DNA from: CBDCVN01 sp965223585
GTDB taxonomy: Bacteria; Deinococcota; Deinococci; Deinococcales; Trueperaceae
Length of the DNA stretch: 64,000 nt
Reading direction: 5' to 3'
Assembly: GCA_965223585.1 (NCBI GenBank)
Contig: CBDCWW010000022.1
Location: 248,001 to 312,000 of the forward strand
Shown here: piece by piece, positions 52,162 to 61,907 of the stretch
How positions within the stretch are numbered: position 1 is the stretch's first letter
How the letters are laid out: each line of letters starts with the position of its first letter
The notes under the pieces: generated by a model
The model's database searches: none
What the model was told of the DNA's origin: nothing
Seen by the model: only the letters and a program-made list of their open reading frames with translations
Translations under genes and position numbers: made by a program

Positions 52162-53940
52162 CCAACGCCTGTCTACACTTTCTTTTACCTCTTTTGTCAT
52201 AACAATCTTTTCAGGCCATCTGCGTGTAAAGCCTTCTTCAGGTAGTTTAGGAGTGCCATCTATTACAAAACAAGGAGAAGAACCCAAAATTTGCACATCC
52301 CTTTCAGGATCAATGTTGTTGAGCAGTGTCCAGATACAATCTTCAAAATCTTGAGGGTTAGTAAGTTCATCAAGTATAGCTATCAAACGTACATCTTTAG
52401 CTACTTCTTGTTTGATTGCCCACTCACCAAGAAATTTGCCTTGATTAGGGCGCTCTTTTTTAGTAGTTATAAACCAAAACCCACCAGCAAATTGGTGTTG
52501 ATTAATGATATCAGTGTGTTGGGGAAGTTTTTCTTGATTACGTTCAGGGTTGGCTGTCCATGATATTTGCTTCCCTTCTTCTGAATGCTTAATGGTGCCA
52601 TCTATAATTAGTTTAGTGCCATAGCTCCATGAATGGCTCGAGTGGTCAAGTACATCAATTGGCCCTTTGGCAAACTGGGAATCCCTGCCCGGCAAAGCAT
52701 TTTTGAGCACTGTTTGCCAAAAATTAAAATGCTCTTGAGGCCTAACGTTTTCATCAGTAACTAGTAAGACCTTGGCAAGCATCATTTGTCCTAAACCTAA
52801 AAGACCATTAGCGACTTTGTAGGCCTGACCGGGATAGCTTTTTTCAATAACCACATTTACTAAGTTATGTGCTATACCTGCTGGTGGCATGCTATAGTCT
52901 TTAATCTCAGGTAGTATAAGCTGTGCAGGTACTAAGAAGATTCTTTCTGAAGCTTCAATAAAGTAGGCGTCCTCCATAGGTGGCTTCCCCACTATAGTTG
53001 CAGGGTAAATAGGATTTTTGCGCATAGTTATAGCTGTTACATGAAAAACGGGATAAAGGTCAGTTAAGGTGTAAAACCCTGTGTGATCACCAAAAGGGCC
53101 TTCTAAACGCCAATCTTCTTCAGGGTTAACATAGCCTTCTAGCACAAATTCTGCCTCAGCAGGTACCTCTAAATCAACTGTTATCCCTTTAACAAGTTCA
53201 ATAGGCTTATTACGCAAAAAACCAGTTAATGAAAATTCATTGATGCTAGGTATAGAAGGCAAAGGAGCAGTGGCTGCATAAGTAAGGGCAGGATCACCAC
53301 CTAATGCAACAGCCACCTCTAATTTCTTGCCTAACTTTTTAGCACTTTCTAAATGCCTTGCTCCTGTTTTATGACGTTGCCAATGCATGCCTGTAGTGGA
53401 CTTATCAAACACTTGCATACGGTACATACCTACATTCACCTCTTTAGTAAGAGGATCCTTACTAATAACTAGTGGCAGAGTAATAAAAGGTCCGCCATCA
53501 TCTGGCCAACATTTGAGAATAGGTAGCTTATTTAAATCAACTTCATCACCCCGCCAAATTACTTCTTGTACAGGAGCTTTTTTGACTCTTTTAGGTGGTA
53601 GTGAAGTGACAGTTTTCAGTTTTGGTAAATTTGCTGCTAAGCCTAGGAGGCCACCCCCTACCTTTACATTTAGAAGTTCCCTGAGCCTTTTAGTAATATC
53701 ATCAAGAGATTCTACTCCCAATGCAAAGGCCATACGTTTTTGTGAACCATAAAGACCTATAACAAGAGGGAAATCTTTGCCTATAACCTGCTCAAAGTAA
53801 AGGGCAGGCCCACCCTTTTTGACCATTCTATCAGCGATTTCAGTTATTTCCAGTTCAGCGGATACAGGCTCACTGATTTGTACTATCTCGCCACGTTTTT
53901 TTAGTTCAGAGATGAATTGTCTAAGGTTTATATGGTGCAT
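52141..53940 (-). CDS. ubiD: UbiD-family decarboxylase
   Basis: 599 residues, typical of prenylated-FMN-dependent decarboxylases such as 4-hydroxy-3-polyprenylbenzoate decarboxylase. Blocks are LRQFISELKKRGEIVQI at the start, CWPDDGGPFITLPLVIS, GMYRMQVFDKSTTGMHWQRHKTGARH, and EDWRLEGPFGDHTGFYT with catalytic-site Arg/Glu. No ubiX partner is visible here. The substrate could be a quinone precursor or another aromatic acid. Confidence 0.9.
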   Translation of the reverse strand: MHHINLRQFISELKKRGEIVQISEPVSAELEITEIADRMVKKGGPALYFEQVIGKDFPLVIGLYGSQKRMAFALGVESLDDITKRLRELLNVKVGGGLLGLAANLPKLKTVTSLPPKRVKKAPVQEVIWRGDEVDLNKLPILKCWPDDGGPFITLPLVISKDPLTKEVNVGMYRMQVFDKSTTGMHWQRHKTGARHLESAKKLGKKLEVAVALGGDPALTYAATAPLPSIPSINEFSLTGFLRNKPIELVKGITVDLEVPAEAEFVLEGYVNPEEDWRLEGPFGDHTGFYTLTDLYPVFHVTAITMRKNPIYPATIVGKPPMEDAYFIEASERIFLVPAQLILPEIKDYSMPPAGIAHNLVNVVIEKSYPGQAYKVANGLLGLGQMMLAKVLLVTDENVRPQEHFNFWQTVLKNALPGRDSQFAKGPIDVLDHSSHSWSYGTKLIIDGTIKHSEEGKQISWTANPERNQEKLPQHTDIINQHQFAGGFWFITTKKERPNQGKFLGEWAIKQEVAKDVRLIAILDELTNPQDFEDCIWTLLNNIDPERDVQILGSSPCFVIDGTPKLPEEGFTRRWPEKIVMTKEVKESVDRRWSNLLLT

Positions 53941-54084
53941 TTTTAGAGAGGTTAATCAACAACACTCAATGCTATCACAACGCAAAATTTTTGCAAATCT
54001 GATTTTCTTGATTTTGTGTTCTGTACTAGGAAAGTTAATTTAAGCAGGAGTTATTTTTTAAGAAAAATAAGTTAGGGTATAAAA

Positions 54085-55014
54085 TCAACCTTTATGTGGC
54101 TTTACTTGTTTATAGGAAGTGTGACTTTGAGCGATATTCTCTTGTTCTAACTCTGCTAAATAATCTGTGGGATTAACAGCTTTGCCATCTATACGTACTT
54201 CAAAGTGTAAATGTGGCCCTGTAGTAAAGCCTGTGTTGCCTACCTCACCTAGCTTTTCACCTTGAGTAATTTGCTGTCCTTTACTAACTAGGATATGACT
54301 CATATGCGCATACCTTGTTTCGCTACCGTCAAGGTGACTTACAAAAACTACCTGACCATAGACGCCTAGCCAATCAGCATAGGTGATTACACCGTCTTGA
54401 CTTGCCACAATAGGTGTGCCTACAGTTGCGGCAATATCGATACCTTGGTGGAAATCCAGACTTGCCCCCACCAAATGACGCACTCCAAAAGTGGAAGTGA
54501 CAATACCCTGTGTCGTGAGAGGCCATTTGTGATTTACAGCAACATCAGTATTTAAGCTAGTGTCAGATATAGGGTCTTCGGCAAGATTAGCAAGCAAATC
54601 TGTATCAGGCCCATTATCCAAAGGGGTTTCAACTTCAGCACTCGAGTTTATCTTGGGTATAGGATTTTTAACAATACTGGTAACCAAATTTATGTCGGAT
54701 ACATAATTTATAGGAGTTTCAGCATCCAAATCTATTTTAGGTATGGGTGTGGGTTTTCTTGAATCTATAAAGCCACTTGTTAATTTCTTTGTGCCAGTCA
54801 GATTTAAACTAACACTATCCTTGAGGGGAGTGCGTCTAGGTAGTTTGTAAGCTCGAGTAACCCCAAAATTATTTACAGCTATGACTTCCACAAAAACGTG
54901 TTTATTGATAGTGATTATTGATTTCGAATTACTTATATAATGTTTTATACCTTGAAGGCTTAACCAAGGTAGAAAGATAAAGGCGATACCAACTATGAGC
55001 ATTAATTTTGACAT
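54085..55014 (-). CDS. M23-family (LytM-type) peptidoglycan peptidase
   Basis: 309 residues. The N-terminal hydrophobic segment (LMLIVGIAFIFLPWLSLQGI) is a signal anchor. A long low-complexity middle (about 85-170) repeats short Pro/Ile/Asp segments. The C-terminal M23 domain has the zinc ligands in HQGIDIAATVG and HLHFEVRIDG, with GSETRYAHMSHILVSKGQ between. It probably cleaves or binds peptidoglycan cross-links in the periplasm. Confidence 0.9.
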   Translation of the reverse strand: MSKLMLIVGIAFIFLPWLSLQGIKHYISNSKSIITINKHVFVEVIAVNNFGVTRAYKLPRRTPLKDSVSLNLTGTKKLTSGFIDSRKPTPIPKIDLDAETPINYVSDINLVTSIVKNPIPKINSSAEVETPLDNGPDTDLLANLAEDPISDTSLNTDVAVNHKWPLTTQGIVTSTFGVRHLVGASLDFHQGIDIAATVGTPIVASQDGVITYADWLGVYGQVVFVSHLDGSETRYAHMSHILVSKGQQITQGEKLGEVGNTGFTTGPHLHFEVRIDGKAVNPTDYLAELEQENIAQSHTSYKQVKPHKG

Positions 55015-55100
55015 TACTAAGTTAGTTTAAAGAAAAATATGGAATTGTAGATGAAAAAAGATTTAATGAAATTCTTAAATATGTTAACTTATGCACACAT

Positions 55101-55128
55101 TTGAGAGGTCTTGAAATGGTGGTATTAT
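55101..55128 (+). promoter_or_regulatory. Possible promoter of the MacAB-type operon
   Basis: TTGAGA (55101-55106), a 16-bp spacer and TATTAT (55123-55128) lie in the 355-bp divergent gap 55015-55369. The distance to the first gene (about 250 bp) is long. Nothing else is recognised in that gap. Confidence 0.3.
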
Positions 55129-55381
55129 CCAGCATTTGTCCCTACCCTAAATGTAAAAGCGAGCAATGAGCTGAATCAGGAATATCGTTTTCACAAAGTA
55201 TCATCAATCTGGAAGTGTGTTCTGGATTCCCTATTTCCTCAACGTGTCCACAAATTGTTTTGATGAGGATCTCGTTTGACTTAGAAATTTTGCAAATTGC
55301 CTTCTCTCTAAATCAAACCTAAACAATATCCAAATATACTGTTAAGGTCTTTTTATCAGGCTTATAGTAATGGAGAACAAT

Positions 55382-56713
55382 ATGGCGAAACAAACAAAGT
55401 CGAAAAGGAGACACAGGCTAAGAGGTTTTATAATCAGCTTTTTAGTAATAGGAACAGGGATTCTAGCTTGGTGGTATTTTTTTGGGATGAATCAAGAAGA
55501 AATTGAGGTAAGTGAAGTTCCCACAAGCTTAACAGTTATACCCCAACCTTATCGCCTAACTGTTTTTGCTTCAGGAACACTAGAGCCCATAAAAGAACAA
55601 AACCTAGCCTTTGAAGTAAGTGGCATAGTGCTCGAGCTACCCCAAATAGGTCAGCGAGTAGAAGCAGGCCAAATCATTGCCCGTTTGAATGAGGAAAGTT
55701 TTGCCGATGCTGCTCAAAAAGCACAACTAGACTTGCAAAAAGCTCAGGCGCAGCGCTCGAGCTTGGCAAGTTCACAACAAAGCAGTAGTACTAATCTAAG
55801 TGAGGACATTGGTCAAGCCGAACGAGATTTAGCAGAGGCGCAACGTGATTTAGTACAGGCTGAAGGTGACCTATCACTTTCTCAAGAACTTTATGAAGCT
55901 GGGGGCGAAAGTGCTCAAGCACTAAAAAATGCCCAAGATGCCTATGCAAACGCACTATCTGAAGTGGAAGGGATTCGCGAAACACTAAGCACCTTAAAAA
56001 CATCCAAACAACTTGACTCATCTGCAAATCAGCAAGACCTCTACAATCTTGACCTTGCTGCTAAGCTGGCACAATTAGAACTAGACCAAGCACAAAAAGA
56101 TTTGAGCAAGACTCTGCTAACAGCACCTTTTAGTGGTGTAATTGCTGAAGTCAGTGGTGATGAAGGCAATTATGCTCCTGATAATGAAAGCTTACTGACA
56201 CTTATAGATGATTCACAGCTCGAGCTAGTAGTACAAGTAGATGAAACTGAAATAGCACAAATCACTTTAGGACAAAGTGCTGAAATCACACTTGATGCCT
56301 TTCCCGATAGCAATTTTATCGGTCAAGTAACAGCAATATCACCAATAGCAGAAATAGTTCAAAATATCCCAGTTTTCAATGTCACAGTAACTCTAGATAA
56401 TCCAGAGCTAAAATTACGACCCGGTATGAGTGCAGAAGCTGAAATATTAGTGCAGGCAGTAGATAATAGCATTACTGTGCCTAGTCAGGCACTGCTTAGC
56501 GTAAGAACTCGTAACTATCTAAAAATCCAAAAAGAAGATGAAGAGACTCTAAAGCCTGTTAAAATAATTACTAGTCAAGGCCTTAATGTAATTCTTGAAG
56601 TGGATAGTGCTGAGAGGCTCGAGGTCATCTTACCTCAAGAAGAAGCTGAACCACTACCAGAAAACAACCAAAGAAGAGGTATTTTCAGAGCTATTAGGGG
56701 AACAAGGCGCTAA
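55382..56713 (+). CDS. MacA-type periplasmic adaptor (membrane-fusion) protein
   Basis: ATG 55382 has GGAG six bases upstream; 443 residues. An N-terminal anchor (RGFIISFLVIGTGILAWWYFF), then split lipoyl domain LPQIGQRVEAGQIIARLNEE and LLTAPFSGVIAEVSGDEG around a Gln/Ala-rich coiled-coil hairpin (about 100-225). The beta-barrel and membrane-proximal domains end near LEVILPQEE. It links an ABC exporter to an outer-membrane channel. Its stop overlaps the ATPase start (TAATG). Several CTCGAG copies are inside. Confidence 0.9.
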   Translation: MAKQTKSKRRHRLRGFIISFLVIGTGILAWWYFFGMNQEEIEVSEVPTSLTVIPQPYRLTVFASGTLEPIKEQNLAFEVSGIVLELPQIGQRVEAGQIIARLNEESFADAAQKAQLDLQKAQAQRSSLASSQQSSSTNLSEDIGQAERDLAEAQRDLVQAEGDLSLSQELYEAGGESAQALKNAQDAYANALSEVEGIRETLSTLKTSKQLDSSANQQDLYNLDLAAKLAQLELDQAQKDLSKTLLTAPFSGVIAEVSGDEGNYAPDNESLLTLIDDSQLELVVQVDETEIAQITLGQSAEITLDAFPDSNFIGQVTAISPIAEIVQNIPVFNVTVTLDNPELKLRPGMSAEAEILVQAVDNSITVPSQALLSVRTRNYLKIQKEDEETLKPVKIITSQGLNVILEVDSAERLEVILPQEEAEPLPENNQRRGIFRAIRGTRR

Positions 56714-57453
56714 TGCAACCTGTTTTAAGTATGGCAAACATAAAAAAGGCTTTTCCCGTAGGCGATGAATTGTTTTGGGCTTTAAAAGGTGTTAATTTTG
56801 ATATTTATGAAGGTGAGTTTGTTGCGTTACTAGGCCCCTCTGGCTCTGGTAAGACTACACTTATGCAAATTTTAGGAATTTTAGACAAACAAACTGAAGG
56901 CCACTATATCTTGCGTGGCAAAGATGTAACTGACTTAAACGAAGCCCAAAGGGCACGTGTTCGCAATCAAGATATTGGTTTTGTTTTTCAAGCCTTTCAT
57001 TTATTACCTAGGTTAAACATTCTTGAAAATGTCGAAGTACCCATGCAGTACGCTGGGTTTTCCCCTAGGGCCAGACGAGATCATGCTATGCAAGTGCTCG
57101 ATCAAGTTGGTTTAGCAGATAAGTGGCGAAATCTACCCTCACAAATTTCTGGTGGACAAAAGCAGCGAGTGGCTATTGCTAGAGCCTTAGTAATGAACCC
57201 TGCATTGTTACTAACTGATGAACCTACTGGTAACCTAGACACAAAAACTGGCAATGAGATTATGGCACTATTTCGAGGACTTAATGATAGTGGTGTAACT
57301 ATTGTAATCGTCACCCACGAGCCAACAATTGCTTCACAAACTAAAAGAAATATTTTTTTGCGAGATGGTTTTATTGAACGAGATGAGATCCATAAGCAAA
57401 TGCGTACTGAAGTAACAGGTCATGTCTCAACGCAATCTTTAGGATATATATAG
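56713..57453 (+). CDS. MacB/LolD-type ABC ATPase
   Basis: 246 residues. Walker A GPSGSGKTT, Q-loop FVFQAFHLLPRLN, signature ISGGQKQRVAIARAL, Walker B LLLTDEPTGNLD and the H-loop IVTHEP. A C-terminal extension of about 20 residues follows the usual end. In E. coli MacB this domain is fused to the permease; here it is separate. Confidence 0.93.
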   Translation: MQPVLSMANIKKAFPVGDELFWALKGVNFDIYEGEFVALLGPSGSGKTTLMQILGILDKQTEGHYILRGKDVTDLNEAQRARVRNQDIGFVFQAFHLLPRLNILENVEVPMQYAGFSPRARRDHAMQVLDQVGLADKWRNLPSQISGGQKQRVAIARALVMNPALLLTDEPTGNLDTKTGNEIMALFRGLNDSGVTIVIVTHEPTIASQTKRNIFLRDGFIERDEIHKQMRTEVTGHVSTQSLGYI

Positions 57454-57719
57454 ATGTCCATAAAAGTTTTCTCTGTAGAACCTTGGAGGTTTGAGCAACT
57501 CCAAATCTTTCTGAATAGCTATTTAGATGCCCTGATAAATCCTTTCCTTATCAAAATGAGAGATGTCATTCTGAGTGTAGCGCAGAACCTCTCATACGTT
57601 AAGACATCTAGATACATTCGTTGTTTACCCTTGCAAGGGCTTGCTCCTCAGTATGATATGTGCTTTGCAGAAGTGTATTTCTGCTTTGCTAAAACTTCTG
57701 CACTGTATGAGGTGGATCT
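57454..57719. repeat. Intergenic repeat region between ABC ATPase and permease genes
   Basis: These 266 bases carry ATGTCATTCTGAGTGTAGCG (from 57563), which resembles a common dispersed intergenic repeat (the CATTCTGAGCGAAGCGAAG type). It lies between TGAGAG (57557-57562) and CTCTCA (57589-57594). A perfect palindrome CCCTTGCAAGGG follows at 57628-57639. A 94-residue open frame here has repeat-like content and is not called as a gene. The insert lengthens what would otherwise be a tight operon. Confidence 0.55.
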
Positions 57720-59063
57720 ATGTCTAGTGAAGTATTAGCACCATCTTTAGATACAGCTACAACTGAGCTTGATTTTGAATTACCTCGAGAGTTATCTCAT
57801 AATGGTAGTGGTACACTTAATCCGCTCGAGACCTTCAAGATTGCTTGGCGTTCTATTCGTGGCAATGTCCTTAGAAGCATCCTAACAACTTTAGGGGTAG
57901 TTATCGGTGTAGGAGCAGTAGTAGCACTAATCTCTATAGGCAATGGCGTCACTAGTAACATAACTAGTAATCTAAGTAGTTTTGGTACTAACCTACTCTC
58001 TATTAGGCCGGGTTCTAGTGGTAGAGGGGGCCACCCCGGATTAGTGCGTGCTGGCACCACCCAAAGTATTACTGTAAAAGACGCTGAAGTTATTAATGAT
58101 TTATCTGATCCACGCATTGCTGCTCTTGCTCCTTATATACAAAGCTCTCAGCAAGTTAAGGCAGGCTCAAGTAATACTAACTCTACTGTTATCGGCACTT
58201 GGCCCGGCTATCTAACTGCTCGAGACTTGGAAGTTGAAAACGGAAGCTTCTTTACAGACGAAGAAGTACGCCGCAGGCAAAGAGCAGCAGTCATTGGTTA
58301 TGATCTAGTAAGTGATCTTTTCCCCGGTAGTAGTAGCAAAGATGTTATAGGGCAATCAATTAAAATCAATAACACTCCCTATAAGATTATGGGAATACTA
58401 GCTGAACAAGGTGTAAGCACTTTTAGCAATCCTAACACTAACATCTTCATACCACTTGATACTTACTTCCAACGCATAAAACGCGAAGAGTATAAAGGTG
58501 AGCCTATAGTAAATGCCATCTATGTTAAGTCTGAGGATAAAGATGTTCTAGATGCTTTACAAGCTGATCTCACTCAAGTTATTGCACTCGAGCATGACGT
58601 ACTAGAACCTGAAAAATACGACTTTAACATCCGCAACCAAGCCAATACACTTGACACTGTCAACTCAGTACTAACTACCTTGACCATATTTTTAGGTGCT
58701 GTAGCAGGCATCAGCTTGTTAGTAGGGGGAATTGGCATCATGAACATAATGCTAGTTTCTGTAACTGAACGCACTAGAGAAATTGGTGTAAGAAAAGCTT
58801 TAGGTGCACGCCAGCGTGACATCCTTACTCAGTTTTTAATAGAGTCCATAGTACTTTCAGGTGGTGGTGGCATTATTGGTATACTAACTGGCATCTTAAT
58901 AGCCTTCGTTGCTGCTAACCTAGCAGGCTTTCCTTTTCTTCTTTCCCCTATGAGTATAGTGCTGGCATTTGGTTTTTCTGTAGCAGTGGGAGTTTTCTTT
59001 GGCTATTATCCAGCACGTAGAGCTGCCAAGCTTGATCCTGTAGCATCACTTAGGTATGAATAA
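57720..59063 (+). CDS. MacB-type ABC transporter permease (FtsX superfamily)
   Basis: ATG 57720 with GAGGTGG upstream; 447 residues. TM1 is RSILTTLGVVIGVGAVVALISIGNG. A large periplasmic MacB_PCD domain (about 75-310) follows. Three C-terminal TM segments come next, the first LTIFLGAVAGISLLVGGIGIMNIMLVSVTERTREIGVRKALGA with the typical coupling helix. It uses mechanical work across the membrane to push substrate through the adaptor. Five CTCGAG copies were seen in this gene. Confidence 0.92.
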   Translation: MSSEVLAPSLDTATTELDFELPRELSHNGSGTLNPLETFKIAWRSIRGNVLRSILTTLGVVIGVGAVVALISIGNGVTSNITSNLSSFGTNLLSIRPGSSGRGGHPGLVRAGTTQSITVKDAEVINDLSDPRIAALAPYIQSSQQVKAGSSNTNSTVIGTWPGYLTARDLEVENGSFFTDEEVRRRQRAAVIGYDLVSDLFPGSSSKDVIGQSIKINNTPYKIMGILAEQGVSTFSNPNTNIFIPLDTYFQRIKREEYKGEPIVNAIYVKSEDKDVLDALQADLTQVIALEHDVLEPEKYDFNIRNQANTLDTVNSVLTTLTIFLGAVAGISLLVGGIGIMNIMLVSVTERTREIGVRKALGARQRDILTQFLIESIVLSGGGGIIGILTGILIAFVAANLAGFPFLLSPMSIVLAFGFSVAVGVFFGYYPARRAAKLDPVASLRYE

Positions 59064-59088
59064 TGGTAACAGAAAGGTATTTAAATTT

Positions 59089-59346
59089 ATGTACAAAAGA
59101 TTTACCCTTGTTAGTATTCTTGTTTTATTAAGCCTAGGTTTAGCACAGCCCCCTGCTAATTTTACTACTATTCGCGAACAGCTTAGGCCTATGATTGACT
59201 TAAGTGGTGCAGTTTTCCTTTTGATTGAGCTCGAGCAAGAAACAGAACTAACACTCAATAACCCTCAAATTGAACAACTTTTACCTATTCTTTATGAGCT
59301 ACAAAACCGTGAGAGTTTTACAAGTGAAGAGGTTGAAAAAATACTA
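59089..59346 (+). pseudogene. Small secreted protein, 5' part (split by IS630-type element)
   Basis: 86 codons: signal peptide (FTLVSILVLLSLGLAQ) and a helical region (IEQLLPILYELQNRESFTSEEVEKIL). The frame continues at 61910; removing the element and one TA gives VEKILVNIEENILTPEQL in frame, a 174-residue protein. It lies 25 bp after the MacB-type permease gene, so it was probably the last gene of that operon. The start could instead be ATG 59056. Confidence 0.82.
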
Positions 59347-59421
59347 GTATCTCGACACAAAAGTTTTGATATGTAAACTTTATTGAAATAGATCTACTTC
59401 ATAGAAATATAAAGTAAGGCT

Positions 59422-60209
59422 ATGGCAAAGATCTATATCGTAGAGCTCACCAAGGCGGAAAAGACCAGCTTAGTCGAGTTAACTCAAAAAGGACAATGTA
59501 ATGCACGCAAGATAAAACGAGCAAACATCTTATTACTAGCTGACATGGGTAAAACCGATAAAGAAATAGCTGGTACCTTGCACACCAGTATTCCTACTGT
59601 ATTGCGAACACGACAGAAATTTGTAGCTGGTAATCTTGATTTCGCTTTAGGTGAGCAATCACGTTCTGGCAGAGTACCTAAGCTAGATAACAAGAGTGAA
59701 GCTATACTAATGACTATTGCACAAAGTGTTCCTCCTAATGGACGCAGACGCTGGACGCTTAAGTTGCTAACTGATCGCTTAGTGACTCTGACACAATTAG
59801 AGAATATTTCTCGTGAAAGTGTGAGAAGAGCACTAAAAAAAATAGTCTGAAACCTTGGGTACGTCAGAAATGGTGTATTCCCACAGTTATAGGGTCTGAA
59901 TTTGTGTGGCGTATGGAAGATGTTTTAGATCTTTATGCTGAGAGCTATCAGGAAAAGCAACCTGTAATATGTTTTGACGAATTTCCATATCAGCTAATTA
60001 GTGAAATTCGCAAGCCGGTGCCAGCGAAAAAAGGTCAGCCAGAACGCTACGATTATGAATATCGTAGAGAAGGGACGTGTAACATATTTATTTGCTTGCA
60101 GCCATTGGCAGGTTGGCGTTATGTGAAAGTTACCAAACGGCGTACCAAACAAGACTTTGCTCATGTAATGAGGGATTTAGCAGAAGTACACTTTAAGAAT
60201 GCTGACACC
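59422..60209 (+). pseudogene. IS630 transposase, 5' part (frameshift at A8, then cut by IS3)
   Basis: The first frame (59422-59850) is the HTH domain: NARKIKRANILLLADMGKTDKEIA and GRRRWTLKLLTDRLV. It ends just after an A8 run at about 59834-59841. A -1 shift there continues as NSLKPWVRQKWCIP, FVWRMEDVLDLYA and PVICFDEFPYQL, the start of the DDE domain with its first Asp, to the IS3 junction at FKNADT. IS630 elements often use such -1 frameshifts. Confidence 0.85.
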
Positions 60210-60296
60210 TGAGCTTACCCCCAAAATTTAGACAAAAAACCCCGGCGAAATTAAGGTCCATTAAAGATGTAAAATATCTAGAATATGGAGATATAA

Positions 60297-60590
60297 ATGA
60301 GCCAGACAAAAGGAATAAGAAAAACATATAAGAAAGAATTCAAAGCTAAAGTTGCAGCAGCAGCCATAGCTGGGGAGAAAAATCTTGCAGAATTAGCAAG
60401 TCAATATGGTGTACACACCACTCAAATTAAAGAATGGAAAAAAGCTGGATCAGAGGCATTGAATGAAAGATTTTCACTACTAAGAGGCAGAAAAGCAAGA
60501 CTACAAGAACGTAGAGAGGCTGCACTATACGAACAGATCGGTAAGTTGAAAATGGAATTAGATTTTTTGTCCAAAGGGCTCAAAAACTGA
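60297..60590 (+). CDS. IS3-family transposase OrfA
   Basis: 97 residues with the IS3 OrfA helix-turn-helix (YKKEFKAKVAAAAIAGEKNLAELASQYGVHTTQIKEWKK) and a C-terminal leucine-zipper-like helix (YEQIGKLKMELDFLSKGL). It ends in an A-rich stretch where a -1 shift would fuse it to OrfB. Confidence 0.88.
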   Translation: MSQTKGIRKTYKKEFKAKVAAAAIAGEKNLAELASQYGVHTTQIKEWKKAGSEALNERFSLLRGRKARLQERREAALYEQIGKLKMELDFLSKGLKN

Positions 60591-60604
60591 GCCAAGAGGA
60601 ACGT

Positions 60605-61429
60605 ATGTTGATAGTTGACCCAAAGCACCCTCAATTGAGCATTACTAAACAATGTGAGTTACTGAACCTGAATCGTAGTAGTTATTACTATCGACCTACA
60701 GGAATCAGTGATCTCAATGAAAAGTTGATGCAAAGGATAGATGAGTTATATACAGATCATCCTTTTCTAGGCTATCGTAAGATAACAGCAATGCTCAATG
60801 GAGAAAGCTATAAAGTCAATCACAAAAGAGTATATCGTTTGATGTGCCTGATGGGTTTGCAAGCAATTTATGCCAAGCCCAAATTAAGTAAACCAAAGGA
60901 AGGACACAAAATTTACCCATACCTTCTGAAAAACAAAATCATAAACAAACCAAATCAGGTATGGGCTAGTGATATCACCTATATACGTTTACAAGGAGGG
61001 TATTGCTATCTGGTAGTAGTAATGGATTGGTATAGCCGTTATGTAGTCTCATGGGAAGTTTCAAGTAACATGAAAGCAACGTTCTGTATAGAAGCATTAG
61101 AAGAGGCATTGGAAGGAGAGAAGCCAGAGATATTCAATACAGATCAAGGTAGTCAGTACACGAGTTATGAGTTTACAGATATATTGAAGGCAAATGAAAT
61201 AGCAATCAGCATGGATGGAAGAGGTTCATACATGGATAATATATTTACAGAAAGGTTGTGGAGAACTGTAAAATATGAAGAGGTATACCTTAAGGAGTAC
61301 AAAAATATTGAGCAAGGAAGGGAAGAAATAGGAAAGTACTTGCAATTTTATAATAGTGAACGTCCACATCAATCATTGCAGTACAAAACACCTGAGTTAG
61401 TTTACAGAAAGGAAAAACTAAGCCAATAA
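60605..61429 (+). CDS. IS3-family transposase OrfB
   Basis: 274 residues with the integrase core: first Asp in VWASDITYIRLQGG, second in IFNTDQGSQYTSYEF, Glu in FTERLWRTVKYEEVYL, and the closing FYNSERPHQSLQYKTP. The HTH_21 block LYTDHPFLGYRKITAML precedes it. The frame is intact; the element may be active. Confidence 0.92.
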   Translation: MLIVDPKHPQLSITKQCELLNLNRSSYYYRPTGISDLNEKLMQRIDELYTDHPFLGYRKITAMLNGESYKVNHKRVYRLMCLMGLQAIYAKPKLSKPKEGHKIYPYLLKNKIINKPNQVWASDITYIRLQGGYCYLVVVMDWYSRYVVSWEVSSNMKATFCIEALEEALEGEKPEIFNTDQGSQYTSYEFTDILKANEIAISMDGRGSYMDNIFTERLWRTVKYEEVYLKEYKNIEQGREEIGKYLQFYNSERPHQSLQYKTPELVYRKEKLSQ

Positions 61430-61543
61430 CAACAGAGCAAACTGTTATCGAGCTTACAAACAATGTAATCTCAGTTTGTTATTATTTTAGTAGGTCTTAA
61501 TTAACCTTAATTTTTTGTCCGATCAATTGGGTTCACCTCAACC

Positions 61544-61870
61544 ATAAGAATAGTTTTTGATAACCTCAATACCCACACCCCTACTTCGTTTTATGAAACA
61601 TATTGTGCAGAGGAAGCAAGGAAGCTAACTAGAAAGCTAGAGTTTCATTACACACCAAAACACAGTAGTTGGTTGAATATGGCTGAAGTAGAACTATCAG
61701 CATTGCGAGAGCAATGTTTAGACAGACGTTTAGGGAGTATAGAGCTTTTGACAAAAGAAGTGAAAGCTTGGGAAAAAGAACGTAATGCTAGTAAAGCCAC
61801 TATAGATTGGAGTTTTACTGTTAAGACTGCTAGGGACAAACTCAAGAGACTTTATCCTGAAATGTCATAA
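61544..61870 (+). pseudogene. IS630 transposase, 3' part
   Basis: Continues from 60209: IRIVFDNLNTHTPTSFYETY (second catalytic Asp), FHYTPKHSSWLNMAEVELSAL (catalytic Glu), and IDWSFTVKTARDKLKRLYPEMS at the end. These are the standard IS630 C-terminal blocks. Confidence 0.88.
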
Positions 61871-61907
61871 TGTAAAATCACATATCAAAACTTTTGTGTC
61901 AATGTAC

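Larger units (their letters stand above)
60210..61540 (+). mobile_element. IS3-type insertion sequence with 3-bp target duplication
   Basis: Left end TGAGCTTACCCCCAAAATT and the complement of the right end (TGAGGTGAACCCAATTGAT) are imperfect inverted repeats. ACC flanks both sides (60207-60209 and 61541-61543). Length 1331 bp with the usual orfA/orfB. Removal restores the IS630 transposase as NADTIRIVFDNLNTH. Confidence 0.92.
59347..61907 (+). mobile_element. IS630-type element with TA target, itself interrupted by an IS3-type element
   Basis: Both ends begin GTA, then a few variable bases, then GACACAAAAGTTTTGATATG, in inverted orientation (59347 onward and up to 61907), each next to TA (59345-59346 and 61908-61909). 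Without the inner IS3 element and its 3-bp duplication it would be 1227 bp. No CTCGAG inside. Confidence 0.92.

Noticed and set aside
57454..57738. A 94-residue open frame between the ABC ATPase and permease genes
   Set aside because: It coincides with repeat-type intergenic sequence, overlaps the permease start, and lacks domain-like content.
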